Counted from the first letter of the stretch, positions 51,369 through 61,000 are shown. The stretch is 64,000 nt of DNA from Thermoplasmata archaeon (GCA_021798195.1 JAJZYH010000005.1:1-64000); one strand, 5' to 3'. Program-made: numbers and translations. Notes: a model not told the origin generated them from the sequence alone.

Positions 51369-52010
51369 ATGGTGAACACCGATCTGGCCTTCGCGGTGGC
51401 GGCGACGGTGAGCGTGTTCGCCATCGTGGACCCGGCGGGGACGCTTCCGTTCTTCGTGACCCTCACCGATGGGTTCACCCCGGAGGACAAGAGGGTCGTC
51501 CTGCACCGGGCCATCATCGTCCTGGGGGCGACCCTGGCCCTCTTCGCCCTCTTCGGGAGATACCTCTTCGCGGCCTTCGGGTTCACCCTGTTCGCGTTCG
51601 AGATCGCGGGAGGGATCCTCCTCTTCTTCGTGGCCTACGAGATGCTCAACGGCCAGACCGCGCGGACCAAGCTCACCGAGAAGGATCGGGACGAGGCCCT
51701 CCGCCGCCGCGACGAGATCTCCATCGTTCCCCTGGGCATCCCCCTCCTTGCGGGCCCGGGGGCCATCTCCACGGTCATGATCTACGAAGGGAACGCGGGC
51801 GCCGACCCCTTCCGCTTCCTGGCCGTCTTTGTGGCCATCGCCATCACCACGGCGGCCTCCTTCGTGATCCTCCATTACGGCCAGTTCATCTTCCGCCACC
51901 TGGGCCGCATCGGCATCATGGCGATCTCCCGGGTGATGGGGCTCCTCTTGGCCGCCGTGGCGGTCCAGTTCGTCATCAACGGGATCGTGGGGACGATCCA
52001 CCTGTTCTGA
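51369..52010 (+). CDS. MarC/UPF0056 family membrane protein
   Basis: 213 aa from ATG 51369. Six hydrophobic helices; family motifs FAIVDPAGTLPFFVTLT in helix 1 and PLGIPLLAGPGAISTVMIY in helix 4. Function of MarC proteins is unresolved despite the name. TATTAGG at ~51296 may be its TATA box. Its end overlaps coaBC by 35 nt, convergently. Confidence 0.9.
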   Translation: MVNTDLAFAVAATVSVFAIVDPAGTLPFFVTLTDGFTPEDKRVVLHRAIIVLGATLALFALFGRYLFAAFGFTLFAFEIAGGILLFFVAYEMLNGQTARTKLTEKDRDEALRRRDEISIVPLGIPLLAGPGAISTVMIYEGNAGADPFRFLAVFVAIAITTAASFVILHYGQFIFRHLGRIGIMAISRVMGLLLAAVAVQFVINGIVGTIHLF

Positions 52011-53280
52011 GGGGCCCCGGGACCGCCTCCGCCGGAGGATCGGTCCCTTCGTGGGGGGAGAGGGATTGCCCGATGTCCTCCAGGAGGCGCGCCGCCACCC
52101 GGTCCTTCCGGCCCGTGTAGGGATGCGGCTTCCCCTCGGGACGCACCAGGAGGACCTGGGCCTCCTCGGCCCCCATGGTGGCGACGGGGTTCGCCACCAC
52201 CATGTCGCACTGGTTCTCCACGAGGCTCGCGCGGGCCCGGGCCACGAGTTCCTCCCCGGAGGGGACCGCCTCCAATTTGAAGGAGATGAGGAGGGTGGGG
52301 GAGGGGGCCGCGCGGCGGAGCAGGGGAAGGATCTTCTCCGTCCGGTCCAGGGAGACGAGCAGGGTGGATCCCTGCGAGGACGGGATCTTCCCGGAACGAG
52401 CCCGGGGAACGAAATCGGAGAGGGCGGCGGGCACCAGGATGGCATCCATGTGCCGGAGCCTGGCTCGGGCTTCTCGGATCAATTCCCGGAGATCCCCCAC
52501 GGTCCGGAAGCGCCGGGCCTCGAGGAAGGAGGGGATGGGCACCCGGAGATCGCCGAGCCACGTCTCCACATGCGCCCCCCGGAAGAATGCCTGCTGGGCC
52601 AGCTCCAGGGCCATCCTTCCGCTCCCTTCGTTGGTCAGGGAGCGGACCTCGTCGAGCGGTTCCGAGGTGGACCCCCCGATCACCAGGACCCTGCGCCCCC
52701 GCCACGGAAGGGTCCCCAGGCGATGGAGGACGTGGGCGGACAGCACCTCCGGCCCGGGAAGCTTGGATTCTCCTTCCTCCTCCACGGGCGGGATGAAGGT
52801 GACCCCCTCTGCCTTGAGCCGCTCCAGGTTCTGGAGGACGAAGGGGTTCCGGAGCATGTCGGAGTGCATGGCGGGAGCCACGAGGACCGGGACCCGGGCG
52901 CCCAGGGCCACGGAGGCGCAGGTGGTGACCGGGGTGTCGTCGATGCCCAGGGCCACCTTGGAGAGCGTGTTCGCCGTGGCCGGGGCGAGGAGGAGGAGGT
53001 CGGCGCGGCCCGGACCGGGCCCGAAGAGCCGGATGTGCTCCACGTCGCCCGTGAGCTCGGTGACGGGAGGCTTTCCCGTGGCGAACCGGACGGCCTCCGG
53101 CGAGAGGAGGTTCCGGGCATCCGGGGTCATCACCACCTCCACCTGGGCCCCGTGGCGGATGAGTTCCCTCGCCAACCGGGGGACCTCGATGGCGGCGATG
53201 GAGCCCGAGACACCCACGACGATGAGCCTCCCCGCGAGGAGCTGGGTCCGGCGGCCCCGGATGGCCTCCGATGGGTGCAC
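51976..53280 (-). CDS. coaBC: Bifunctional PPC synthetase/decarboxylase (CoA synthesis)
   Basis: 434 aa from GTG 53280, 26 nt after a TATA box. CoaC half: flavoprotein start IVVGVSGSIAAIEVPRLAREL, catalytic His in DVEHIRL, PAMHSDMLRNP; CoaB half: VLVIGGSTSEPLDEVRSLTN, AAVSDF-like PAALSDFVP, and ISFKLEA. Converts phosphopantothenate to phosphopantetheine. Divergent gene start sits close to mscS-like gene end. Confidence 0.96.
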   Translation of the reverse strand: MHPSEAIRGRRTQLLAGRLIVVGVSGSIAAIEVPRLARELIRHGAQVEVVMTPDARNLLSPEAVRFATGKPPVTELTGDVEHIRLFGPGPGRADLLLLAPATANTLSKVALGIDDTPVTTCASVALGARVPVLVAPAMHSDMLRNPFVLQNLERLKAEGVTFIPPVEEEGESKLPGPEVLSAHVLHRLGTLPWRGRRVLVIGGSTSEPLDEVRSLTNEGSGRMALELAQQAFFRGAHVETWLGDLRVPIPSFLEARRFRTVGDLRELIREARARLRHMDAILVPAALSDFVPRARSGKIPSSQGSTLLVSLDRTEKILPLLRRAAPSPTLLISFKLEAVPSGEELVARARASLVENQCDMVVANPVATMGAEEAQVLLVRPEGKPHPYTGRKDRVAARLLEDIGQSLSPHEGTDPPAEAVPGPLRTGGSSPRSR

Positions 53281-53302
53281 GCCACCGGAGAACCCTTCCT
53301 CA

Positions 53303-53312
53303 TCTTAAGGAG
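53303..53312 (-). promoter_or_regulatory. TATA box for coaBC
   Basis: CTCCTTAAGATG-type element on the minus strand ~26 nt before GTG 53280; leaderless. The upstream CCAACTCCTT also occurs in the palindromic promoter at 39137. Confidence 0.5.
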
Positions 53313-53399
53313 TTGGAGGGAGGGAGGGGCGCCCAAGCGCCGCTCCCAAACCAGAAACGGACCTCGATGGGCCCACCGGGCGGGTCGCTCCCCGGGGGC

Positions 53400-54338
53400 T
53401 CAGTGCACCGGTTCCGTCGCCGGGTTCCGGGAGGGAGGGGATTCCAGCGTCCGGACCGCCTTGATGGCGGCGAGGAGGATCTCGCTCCGGGGGGGTTCCT
53501 CCCGGTTGCCCCGGCAGATGGCATCGATGGAGATGACGTGGGAGGTTTGGGTCGCCTGGTTGAGGAGGACGGTGACCGATTCCGCCCTTGCCACGCACGG
53601 CTCTGCCTGGACCGCTTCCCGGATCCGTGCCAGCGCCACCGCCGGGTCCACCTCGGCGCGGAGCTCGTACTTGGTGCGGACCCAGCGTTCGGGGACCTCG
53701 TGGGAGATCACCGCCGCCTGGATGAGCACGCTGTTGGGGATCCGAAAGAGCGTCCCCTCATCGGTCTCGATGCTCGAGTAGACGAGCCCCATGGACCGGA
53801 CGCGGCCGGTGAACCCGGGGATCACCGTGTCCTGGGAATAGAACTTGGGGGGGTAGGCGGGCGCAATCAGCCCGTACTGCCACGTGGTGATGGTCACCCT
53901 TTCCCCGGGCTCGATGGGCCGGGCGAAGACCAGGGCGATCCCGGCCACCACATTGGAAAGGACCTCCTGGGCCGCGAGGCCCAGGACCAGTCCCCCGAAG
54001 GTCCCGCCAGCCAGGAGGTCCAGTCCATTCACCCCGGCCGCCGCGAGCACCAGGAAGGCGAGGACCACGGCCGCCACCAACCGGTAGACCGTGAAGGCAA
54101 GAGAGGCCCGTTCGGGCCCCATGGTCTTCGTCGCGGCCCTGCGGACGAGCCAGCCGATCCATACGATGGCGATGATCCCGAGTCCCGCCACGAGGGCCAC
54201 TCGGAACGGGAGCACGTAGGCCGGGGGGACCCACCGCGTGGCGGGCAGGAGGAGGAAGAGTACCAGCCCCAGGAACGTGAGGGCCAGGGCGACGAAGGCG
54301 GCGGATCTCCCTGCAAGGTGAGAGGGTTGTCCGTTCAT
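53400..54338 (-). CDS. MscS-family mechanosensitive channel
   Basis: 312 aa from ATG 54338. Three to four TM helices, the last being the Gly/Ala-rich pore helix (GGTFGGLVLGLAAQEVLSNVVAGIALVF), then the beta domain (RPIEPGERVTI, FTGRVRSMGLVYSSIET) and a C-terminal alpha/beta part. Releases solutes on osmotic downshift. The ORF upstream to 54596 is shadow. Confidence 0.93.
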   Translation of the reverse strand: MNGQPSHLAGRSAAFVALALTFLGLVLFLLLPATRWVPPAYVLPFRVALVAGLGIIAIVWIGWLVRRAATKTMGPERASLAFTVYRLVAAVVLAFLVLAAAGVNGLDLLAGGTFGGLVLGLAAQEVLSNVVAGIALVFARPIEPGERVTITTWQYGLIAPAYPPKFYSQDTVIPGFTGRVRSMGLVYSSIETDEGTLFRIPNSVLIQAAVISHEVPERWVRTKYELRAEVDPAVALARIREAVQAEPCVARAESVTVLLNQATQTSHVISIDAICRGNREEPPRSEILLAAIKAVRTLESPPSRNPATEPVH

Positions 54339-54481
54339 GGCGGCCCGTTCCTCGTGGTCCGCAAAGGGCGGGGGCACAAAACCATGCCGTGACTCTTCAG
54401 AAATGCGCTCCGGGAGCCGGGGCGCGCTTCCAAAGGCTGGACGCGTGCCGGGGGATGGGGGTCGATCCGCTGAGGTCAGTG

Positions 54482-54491
54482 CCTTATTATC
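54482..54491 (+). promoter_or_regulatory. TATA box for the HAD hydrolase gene
   Basis: CCTTATTATC, ~28 nt before ATG 54515; near-leaderless. Confidence 0.5.
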
Positions 54492-54514
54492 CCTCTCCAC
54501 CCCTCCGCCCGCCG

Positions 54515-55285
54515 ATGCCGAAGCCATCGGGGTCGAAACGGTCCCCCCGGCCTTCCCGTACGCGTCCGGGACCGGCCTCCCGGGCCCCCTCCGCAAGGCC
54601 GCCCGGGGTCGTGGTGTTCGACATGGATGGGACGATCTTCGACGACATGGGCCTCATCGGTCGTACGGCCGCGGAGGTGATCCATGAGGCCTTCGGGACG
54701 CCGCTGGAGGAGGCGAGGCGCCAGTATTTCCAGACCACGGGGAAGCCCTTCGAGCTCCAGCTCCAGGAACTCTACCCGGACTCCACCCCCTACGAACGTC
54801 TCTCCACGGCGCAGAAGTTCCACCAGGCCAAGGTGACCAACGCCTACGCGCACACCTCCTTCTTCCCCGAGATGCCGCGGGTCCTGAAGCAATTGGACCG
54901 GGAGGGCTGGATCCTCGTGATCTCCACGGGCGCGGAGCGGGAGATGGCCCAGCTCCTTTTGGAGCGGGAAGGTCTCGCATTCTTCTTCCGGGAGGTCCTG
55001 GGGGCGGCCCAGGGCACCAAGGTGGAGCATCTGAAGGAGTACCGGCGGCGCTGGCCCGGCCTCCCCCTGATCCTCGTGGGGGACTCCCGCTTCGATATGG
55101 AGGCGGCCCGGGAGGTTCCCGGGACCATGGCGCTGGGCCGTGCGTGCCTCCTCCCCGGCTGGACCATCTCGCCCGCCGATCTGATCCGGTGGGGAGCCCG
55201 CTGGGCCGACTACCACCTCGAGGAACTCCCGCAGGAGCTACGGCGCCTCATCGAGGACCCCCATCACCCCGCGTCGGTCCCGTGA
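54515..55285 (+). CDS. HAD-superfamily hydrolase
   Basis: 256 aa from ATG 54515, after a basic 30-residue disordered start. HAD motif I FDMDGTIFDDMG (nucleophile Asp), motif II VISTGAE, motif III Lys in GTKVEHLKEY, motif IV LVGDSRFDMEAA; a helical cap lies between I and II. Phosphoglycolate-phosphatase-like, substrate unknown. Divergent from mscS-like gene. Confidence 0.9.
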   Translation: MPKPSGSKRSPRPSRTRPGPASRAPSARPPGVVVFDMDGTIFDDMGLIGRTAAEVIHEAFGTPLEEARRQYFQTTGKPFELQLQELYPDSTPYERLSTAQKFHQAKVTNAYAHTSFFPEMPRVLKQLDREGWILVISTGAEREMAQLLLEREGLAFFFREVLGAAQGTKVEHLKEYRRRWPGLPLILVGDSRFDMEAAREVPGTMALGRACLLPGWTISPADLIRWGARWADYHLEELPQELRRLIEDPHHPASVP

Positions 55286-55471
55286 AGCGACCCGGCTCGG
55301 GGATGCTTCCCGGGACCGCGGCCGCGACCCTCGGGATCCTCCCATGCGCACCCGCGCTGGGACGAGGGAAGATGGGAGGGGTCTACCCCGGTGGGGCCGC
55401 GTCTTGCCGCACCCCGTGAAACTGGACCCGGGAATCCTGGGATGGCCGCTCCAGGGGGTCCATATTGGGAG

Positions 55472-55578
55472 GGCCGGGACCGAGATTCTCCGGGAAGGGG
55501 GTGGGGCCCCCTTCCCATTTGAACCCGGGTCGAGGGATCCACAGTCCCCCAGGATAACCAAACTACCCCATCCCGGCC
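55472..55578 (-). tRNA. tRNA-His (anticodon GUG) with probable T-loop intron
   Basis: Minus strand. Encoded G-1, acceptor GCCGGGA pairing perfectly with TCCCGGC and C73, as in archaeal tRNA-His; anticodon stem GGGGA/TCCCT around CTGTGGA (GTG); T-stem CCGGG then loop TTCAAAT. The 3' T-stem strand CTCGG is found only after 32 extra nt. Removing these restores a complete cloverleaf. A TATA box (GGATATATGC) lies 29 nt upstream. CCA is not encoded. Confidence 0.85.
55485..55516 (-). other. Putative 32-nt intron in the tRNA-His T loop
   Basis: The insert folds as GGGAAGGGGG-CCCCA-CCCCCTTCCC, a perfect 10-bp hairpin, followed by GGAGAAT. Because AAT ends both the exon and the insert, the junction may be shifted by up to 3 nt (positions 57/58 to 60/61). 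GGTTC can pair with GAATC around bulges AAA(T) and GGA, resembling a relaxed bulge-helix-bulge, but a strict one was not drawn. Confidence 0.7.
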
Positions 55579-55602
55579 ACGGCCGGCGGCCACAGTTCAC
55601 CC

Positions 55603-55612
55603 GCATATATCC
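55603..55612 (-). promoter_or_regulatory. TATA box for tRNA-His
   Basis: GGATATATGC on the minus strand, centred 29 nt before G-1 of tRNA-His. Confidence 0.55.
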
Positions 55613-55673
55613 ATTGTCCAACGAAGAACTGCGGCCCCTCGGGCACGGGGGAGGCAGTGGGGGGGGCGCGGAC

Positions 55674-56648
55674 CTAGGTCCCCCGGGGGGATCTCCACAC
55701 GGTCCGCACGGCCACATCGCCCGTAGCGGCGTCCACCCGGGCGAGGACCCCGGGGGCCCTGCCGAAGGTGGTGAACTCGAGGGAGTACCAGAACACCTCG
55801 TACCCCCGTTCATCCCGGGAGACCTCGGCGAAGCGGTAGGAGTCCGCGAGGAACCGGGAGGCCTTCGCGATGGAAGGGAGCGATCGGGCGAGCGCATCCC
55901 CCTCGGTCTCCACCGGGCCCGGGCGGATCTCCGGGGGCGCCTCGACGTCCAGGGCCCGCTCCGGGGTCGTGTACCCCGTTCCCCACCGGTACTCCCGCCA
56001 GCGGATCCGATAATGGCCGGGACCCGGGGACTCGTCCACGAGGATCCAGCGGCGCGGGTTCCCCGTGGGGATCACGCCCCCGTACCCGTCCCTCCGGCGG
56101 AGCCGCTGCACCTGGATGCGACCGGCCCCCCGGATGACGAGGTACGCCCCGTAGACCCCCACCAGGACCCATGCGGTGACGATCCAGACATGGAGGGGGA
56201 CGGCTCCCCGCTCCGAGATGAGGACGAAGAACGAGAGGAGGGTCATGGTCATCGTGGCGAAGTTCACGGCCCGGTCGGCGTCGAGGCGCAGCTCCTTGGT
56301 GGAGAAGGGGGCAAGGGGAGGGACCGAGAAATGGGTGAACCCGTCCAGGAAGACATGGGAAAGGCCTCCCCCCTCCATCGCCAGGAAGGTGAGGTACCCG
56401 TTGAGCCCCGGGACCAGGTACGGGCCCAGGATGGCCCCGCCGAGGGCGATGATGGTGACTCCCAGGAGCGAATGGGTGATGCCATGGTGCCGGAAGATGG
56501 GGAACCGGCGGGAGAGCGGGTAGAGCAGGATGTCGGCATCCGGAAGGGCTCCCGCGAGGGCTCCCGCCGCGATGTAGGTGGGATACGTGGGGCCCCAGAT
56601 GGCGAAGGTGAGGAGGTAGGCGAACAGGATGTGGGTGAAGAGGTCCAT
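55674..56648 (-). CDS. DUF457/YdjM-like membrane metal-dependent hydrolase
   Basis: 324 aa. MDLFTHILFAYLL at the N-terminus, ALPDADILLYPL, HHGITHSLLG and HVFLDGFTH are the His/Asp pattern of the DUF457/YdjM family of inner-membrane putative hydrolases; about five TM helices in the first 175 residues. A soluble C-terminal beta domain (about 175-324) is an addition to the usual ~170-200 aa form. Last gene of the aglB-orf-Zn-ef1B cluster. Confidence 0.85.
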   Translation of the reverse strand: MDLFTHILFAYLLTFAIWGPTYPTYIAAGALAGALPDADILLYPLSRRFPIFRHHGITHSLLGVTIIALGGAILGPYLVPGLNGYLTFLAMEGGGLSHVFLDGFTHFSVPPLAPFSTKELRLDADRAVNFATMTMTLLSFFVLISERGAVPLHVWIVTAWVLVGVYGAYLVIRGAGRIQVQRLRRRDGYGGVIPTGNPRRWILVDESPGPGHYRIRWREYRWGTGYTTPERALDVEAPPEIRPGPVETEGDALARSLPSIAKASRFLADSYRFAEVSRDERGYEVFWYSLEFTTFGRAPGVLARVDAATGDVAVRTVWRSPRGT

Positions 56649-56710
56649 GTGCGGCCTTCCCGAGCCTTGGCGCCGGAGAAGAGTTCCACCGGAGGGCCGC
56701 CGGCGATGGG

Positions 56711-56977
56711 CTACACCAGGGAGGCTTCGAGGACTTCCACGTTCTCCACGTGCGGCACCGCGGACAGGCTTTTCTCCACCCTTTCCTGGATCCCCCCGGC
56801 ATCCGGCATCTGGACCGCGAGGAGTAGTGCCCGGAGGCCGTAGGCGATGTCCTTCACCTGCATTCCCCGCAGCTGGACATCCGCGGGGAGGGCGTGGCGC
56901 ACGGACTCGGCGAGGCCCCGCATGTCCACCTCCACGCCGGTGGGCATGATCCGGTAGGTCACGGATACGGTTCCCAT
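56711..56977 (-). CDS. ef1B: Translation elongation factor 1-beta (aEF1B)
   Basis: 88 aa, normal archaeal length. Nucleotide exchange on EF-1A. MGTVSVTYRIMPTGVEVDM start, VKDIAYGLRALLLAVQMPD core and VENVEVLEASLV end match the family. AGGAGG ribosome site ~6 nt before the ATG. Immediately follows the zinc-ribbon gene, a common archaeal pairing. Confidence 0.96.
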   Translation of the reverse strand: MGTVSVTYRIMPTGVEVDMRGLAESVRHALPADVQLRGMQVKDIAYGLRALLLAVQMPDAGGIQERVEKSLSAVPHVENVEVLEASLV

Positions 56978-57006
56978 GGGAGATCCTCCTCGTTACGCGG
57001 GGCCCC

Positions 57007-57225
57007 TCACGGACCCTGGAAGCCGCACACGCGGCAGATGTACGGGACGGATTGGTCCCGGCATTGCCGACACCGGCCGATGATCCCCTTGCCGCAGGAG
57101 GGGCACACGAAGGTCACGGAGCCCCTTGTGGTGAGGGAGATCCCGCAGGACGAGCACCGATGCTCGTCGGCCGAAAAGGGGCTTGCGGCGGCCTCGTAGG
57201 GGGCCGCGGTGGAGGGTGCGCTCAT
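57007..57225 (-). CDS. Zn-ribbon RNA-binding-type protein
   Basis: 72 aa. Two CxxC pairs twice over (CSSCG, CPSCG, CRQC, CRVCG) form the two ribbons of the HVO_2753-like archaeal family found next to aEF1B and thought to act in translation. Its ATGA overlaps the stop of the upstream secreted protein gene. The first 22 residues are disordered. Confidence 0.9.
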   Translation of the reverse strand: MSAPSTAAPYEAAASPFSADEHRCSSCGISLTTRGSVTFVCPSCGKGIIGRCRQCRDQSVPYICRVCGFQGP

Positions 57226-58067
57226 GTGGACTTCTTCCGCCGTCCTCGGCGGGGGCCCAAAATCAGGGTCGATATAAAGATGGCCGCCACCGCCACCCCG
57301 GCGCCCCCCAGGTAGTACGGCGTGTAATCCACGGGGGGCGGCGTCACGTAGAACGAGATGGACTCGGTGGGGCTACCCGTGGAGAAGAGGAGGAGCCCGG
57401 GAGGGCCCATGATCTCCAACGTGAACGTGTGCCATCCCGGCGTGAGGGAAAGGGTGCTGTAGTTGTAGTGGAGGTCGAAGTCCGCCTGCGGAGCCATGGA
57501 AGGGACGGACACGTTCCCCACCACGGTCCCGTCCAGCTGGACCTCCACCTCCACGTGGGAGACGGTGAAGTTGTTGGGGTTCTGGAGCACCGCGTTCACC
57601 GAGTAGGGGAGGACCACCGTGAACGCGGCGGTGAAGTTCTGCGAGGCATTGTCGCTCTTGTTGGAATAGGCGAAGCTGGTCACCTCCACCTCGAGCTCGA
57701 AGTTCCCGGTGATGTTGGGCGCCTGGACGGTCACGTTGGCGGTGTTGTTGACGAACACCCCTTGCGGGGGGGCCACGAGCCCCGAACTGGTGTTGCCTCC
57801 GATGAGGCTCGCGTGGTACGACAGGTTCCCCGTGGTGGACCCGTTGGAGGCCTCGGCGGGTCCCCCGTGGGCCGTGAAGTAGAAGGTCGCCTTGGCGCTG
57901 ATCCCCAGGACGGAAGGACCCTGGATGGTGGCCTGGATCGGGGGGGAGGATGCGGACCGGCTCGCCGGCGCCCCCACGGTGAGCCCGGGGGCCACGAGGA
58001 GCGCGCCCAACGCACAGAGGACCATGGCGAGGGTCCACCCGGAGGGAGTGGTCCGGTGCCGTCTCAT
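57222..58067 (-). CDS. Secreted, C-terminally anchored glycoprotein-like protein
   Basis: 281 aa from ATG 58067 (ATGA overlap with aglB). Signal peptide MVLCALGALLVAPGLTVGA, an Ig-like/beta-rich exterior of ~210 residues with about ten N-x-S/T sequons (NGS, NLS, NTS, NVT, NAS, NFT, NVS, NYS), and a C-terminal TM helix YLGGAGVAVAAIFISTLIL followed by a basic stop-transfer tail. No enzyme motif. Coupling to aglB suggests a dedicated substrate or accessory of the oligosaccharyltransferase (inference). Alternative start ATG 58079. Confidence 0.75.
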   Translation of the reverse strand: MRRHRTTPSGWTLAMVLCALGALLVAPGLTVGAPASRSASSPPIQATIQGPSVLGISAKATFYFTAHGGPAEASNGSTTGNLSYHASLIGGNTSSGLVAPPQGVFVNNTANVTVQAPNITGNFELEVEVTSFAYSNKSDNASQNFTAAFTVVLPYSVNAVLQNPNNFTVSHVEVEVQLDGTVVGNVSVPSMAPQADFDLHYNYSTLSLTPGWHTFTLEIMGPPGLLLFSTGSPTESISFYVTPPPVDYTPYYLGGAGVAVAAIFISTLILGPRRGRRKKST

Positions 58068-61000
58068 CGCCGCACCCATCGCCGGGTCTTCCACCAGCGA
58101 TATGTCCCGGCCCCCGCCACGATGGCGGCTCCGGGCACGAACACGAGGATGAGGTAGAGCGTGGGGAGCCAGGAGGGGCTCTGGGGGGTCCCCACGGCGG
58201 GTCCGGTCACCGGTGAGATGCTGGGGATGCCCATCGCGGCGCTGGTGGGCAGGGAGAGGGAGACGCTCCGCGATGCGCCGGGGAAGGTCCGGTCCTGCAC
58301 CTGGATCAGGACGCTCCCGGGCGGCACCGGCGCGGACGTCCGTGCGGTGAGCTTCACGATCCCCTGGGTGGGCGGCTGACCGGGGCTCAGGATGAGGGAG
58401 GAGCCCAGGGCCTTCCCCTGCAGCGTCTCCAGGGAGACCGACCAGCCGTCCTGCACCAGCGCGGCCTCGTTGGCCACGACGACGGTGACGTTCTCCGGGG
58501 TGTTCCCGGCCGCGCCCACGTGGAACCCGACCTCCAGGAGGCCGCTCCCCACGATGTTGGAGGAGTCGGTCTCCCCGACGTTCAGGGCATGGATGGGAAG
58601 GATGTTCACCTGGGGGCCCGGGGTGGCGTTGGCAAGGATCCGTTGCGTCCCGTTGAGAAGCGCCTGGAAGACGAGGGGCGCATGGTTCACCATGGTCCCC
58701 ACCGGGACCACCAGGGTGGCTTCCACCTCGGCCGTGGAGTTGGAGAGGCCCGTCCCCAGGGTCACCACGGAAGGTTGGAAGGAGATCTTCAGCGTGGAGG
58801 GGCTTCCGGCAAGCCGGACCCGGAAGGGGGTGTTCCCCGTGTTCCGGAGAACGAGGTTGAACGTGACGTTGGAGCCCACCGACGCCGTCACGGACTGCTG
58901 GCCCACCAGGGTGAGGGAGGCGGTCCGGACGTACTGGGGGACCAGAGGCATCTGGGTGGCCACATTGCCCGCCACGATGGTGACCGTGGCCGTCCCTTGC
59001 ACCGGGACGGTCATCGGGACCGTGGCGCTGGCATTCACCGCCCACGTGCCCTGCGGCAGCACCAGCGCGTACGGGGCGTCCACCGGGACTCCGGAAAAGC
59101 CCAGGGAAGCCGCCGTGCCGGGGATCGTCACGTTGACGAGGAGGGAGGAGGGGACGGAGACCCCCGGGGGCGCGGAGAACGTCAATGTGTCCACCCACCC
59201 GGGGCTCAGCGCCATCGTGACGTTGTCTCCCGTGGCATTGTAGGGCACCGTGAGGGTGGTGAGGTTCGCCGCGGGAACTCCCTGGGGGTCGACCACCGCC
59301 TCCATAGTGTACAATCCGGGGTAGACGGGGATGGTCACGGAGCCCTCCCGGATGCCGATGGAGACCGTGGCGTTGGCGGGGCTACCCAGCTCGTTGAGGT
59401 AGAGGGTGCCGTTGGCGGAGGAAATGGCCCCTCCCTGGCTCAAGCGGATCCGTAGGAGCGTCCGGGATTGCGTCTCCTGGAGGGGAATGGAGCAGGTGGC
59501 CGGGGAGGTGGTGTTGGCGACGCAGGAGATGCCCGTGGGCGTGGTGAACGTCTCGTACCGGAGCACCCCCTGGACCGAGCGCAGGAGGGTCGCGTTGAGC
59601 GTCACGCTCACGGGCAGGTCCAGGGGGAGCACCAGGGTCCCCACGCCTGCGGAGGAGGTGTTGAGGGAGAGAAGGCTCGAATTGGGCCCTTCCACCTGGA
59701 ACGGAACGGAGGCGTTGAGGACGTTCCCCTGAGGGGTCATGAGCACCACGCGGAGGGTCCCCGCGGCTGTGAGCGAGAAGTTGTCCGGAACCATGGTGTC
59801 TTGCGACGTGAGGAGCACGCGGCCCAGGAAGGAGTACTGCGAGGTACCATTGTGGGCGGTGATCCACAGCGTGTAGTTCCCGGCCGGGGCGGTGAAGCCG
59901 GCCGCCAGCTGGGACCCGTTGAGGACGAGCGACGCGTTGGCGGAGATCAGCTGGACTTCGGCGGCGGACCGCCCCGCCGCGGTGGCGTTGGGGAACGTGA
60001 GGGTGGCGTGGTAGGGATGCTGGGCCAGGAAGGACAGGGTCAACTGGGTGGGTCCGTTCCCCGGAGGCAGGGAGAGCGTCACATTGGCCAGGGGCCGGAA
60101 CACTCCGCTCCCGGAGACCGAGGGGGCCCAGCCCGAGATCTGGTAGACGCCCGGTGTCAGGGAGACCGAGACGAACGTCCCCGACGCGGTGGTGTTGGTC
60201 CCGCCCGGACTCGAGGTGGTGAAGTTCAGTTCCGGCGGGACGGTCTCCGTCGGAGGGACCCCTGTCACCGTGACGTTGAGGAGGATGGGGCGGGGGGTGA
60301 GGGAGATCCGGCCCAGCCCGAGGAGTCCCGACTCGTCCAGGGGTCCGTAGGAGGAGGAAAAGAACCCTGTCCGCTCCGCCTGGATGGTGAACGTGGCGTT
60401 CGTGGCGGGCAGGACGTAGGAGAAGGACCCGTTCAACCCGGACACCATGCGGAGGGTGGCGCCGTCCGGGGACTCCCGGATCGCCAAGGAGACCCTGGGA
60501 ACGGTAAGGAAGGTCCCCGAATGGGTGAGGTATCCCGTGGTCCCGCTGAAGGTGATGGCCCGGGTCAGGGAAAGGTCGAGGTGCGTGGGGCCGAGGACAT
60601 CCAGCGCCGCAAGGGCGGCCTGGGCGAGGGAGGGGGACTGGGCATCGTAGGTGGCGAGAAGGCTGTAGGTTCCCGAAGGCACGTAGAGAGAGTATGCACC
60701 GGTGGCGTTGGAGAGGGCAGTGAGGGTGGCCCCGGTGGCCGTCTCCAGAGTGAGGAGGACTCCGGGGGATCCGGTGGACGTCCCCGCGAGGGAGGTGACG
60801 CCGGACAGCACCTGGGCGGGCTCCAGCGAGAGGGGAGGGATCACGAACTGGCCGGGGGCCCGGTCCAGGGCGACGTTGCCGATGCCGGCGAGCCAGGTCC
60901 CGTTCTCCGCCCCCATGGCGTAGACGGACCAGTTCCCCAACCCCAGGCGGGCCGTCACGACGCCGCTCCCGTTGGTCAGGAAGACGGCCGTGGCGTTGGG

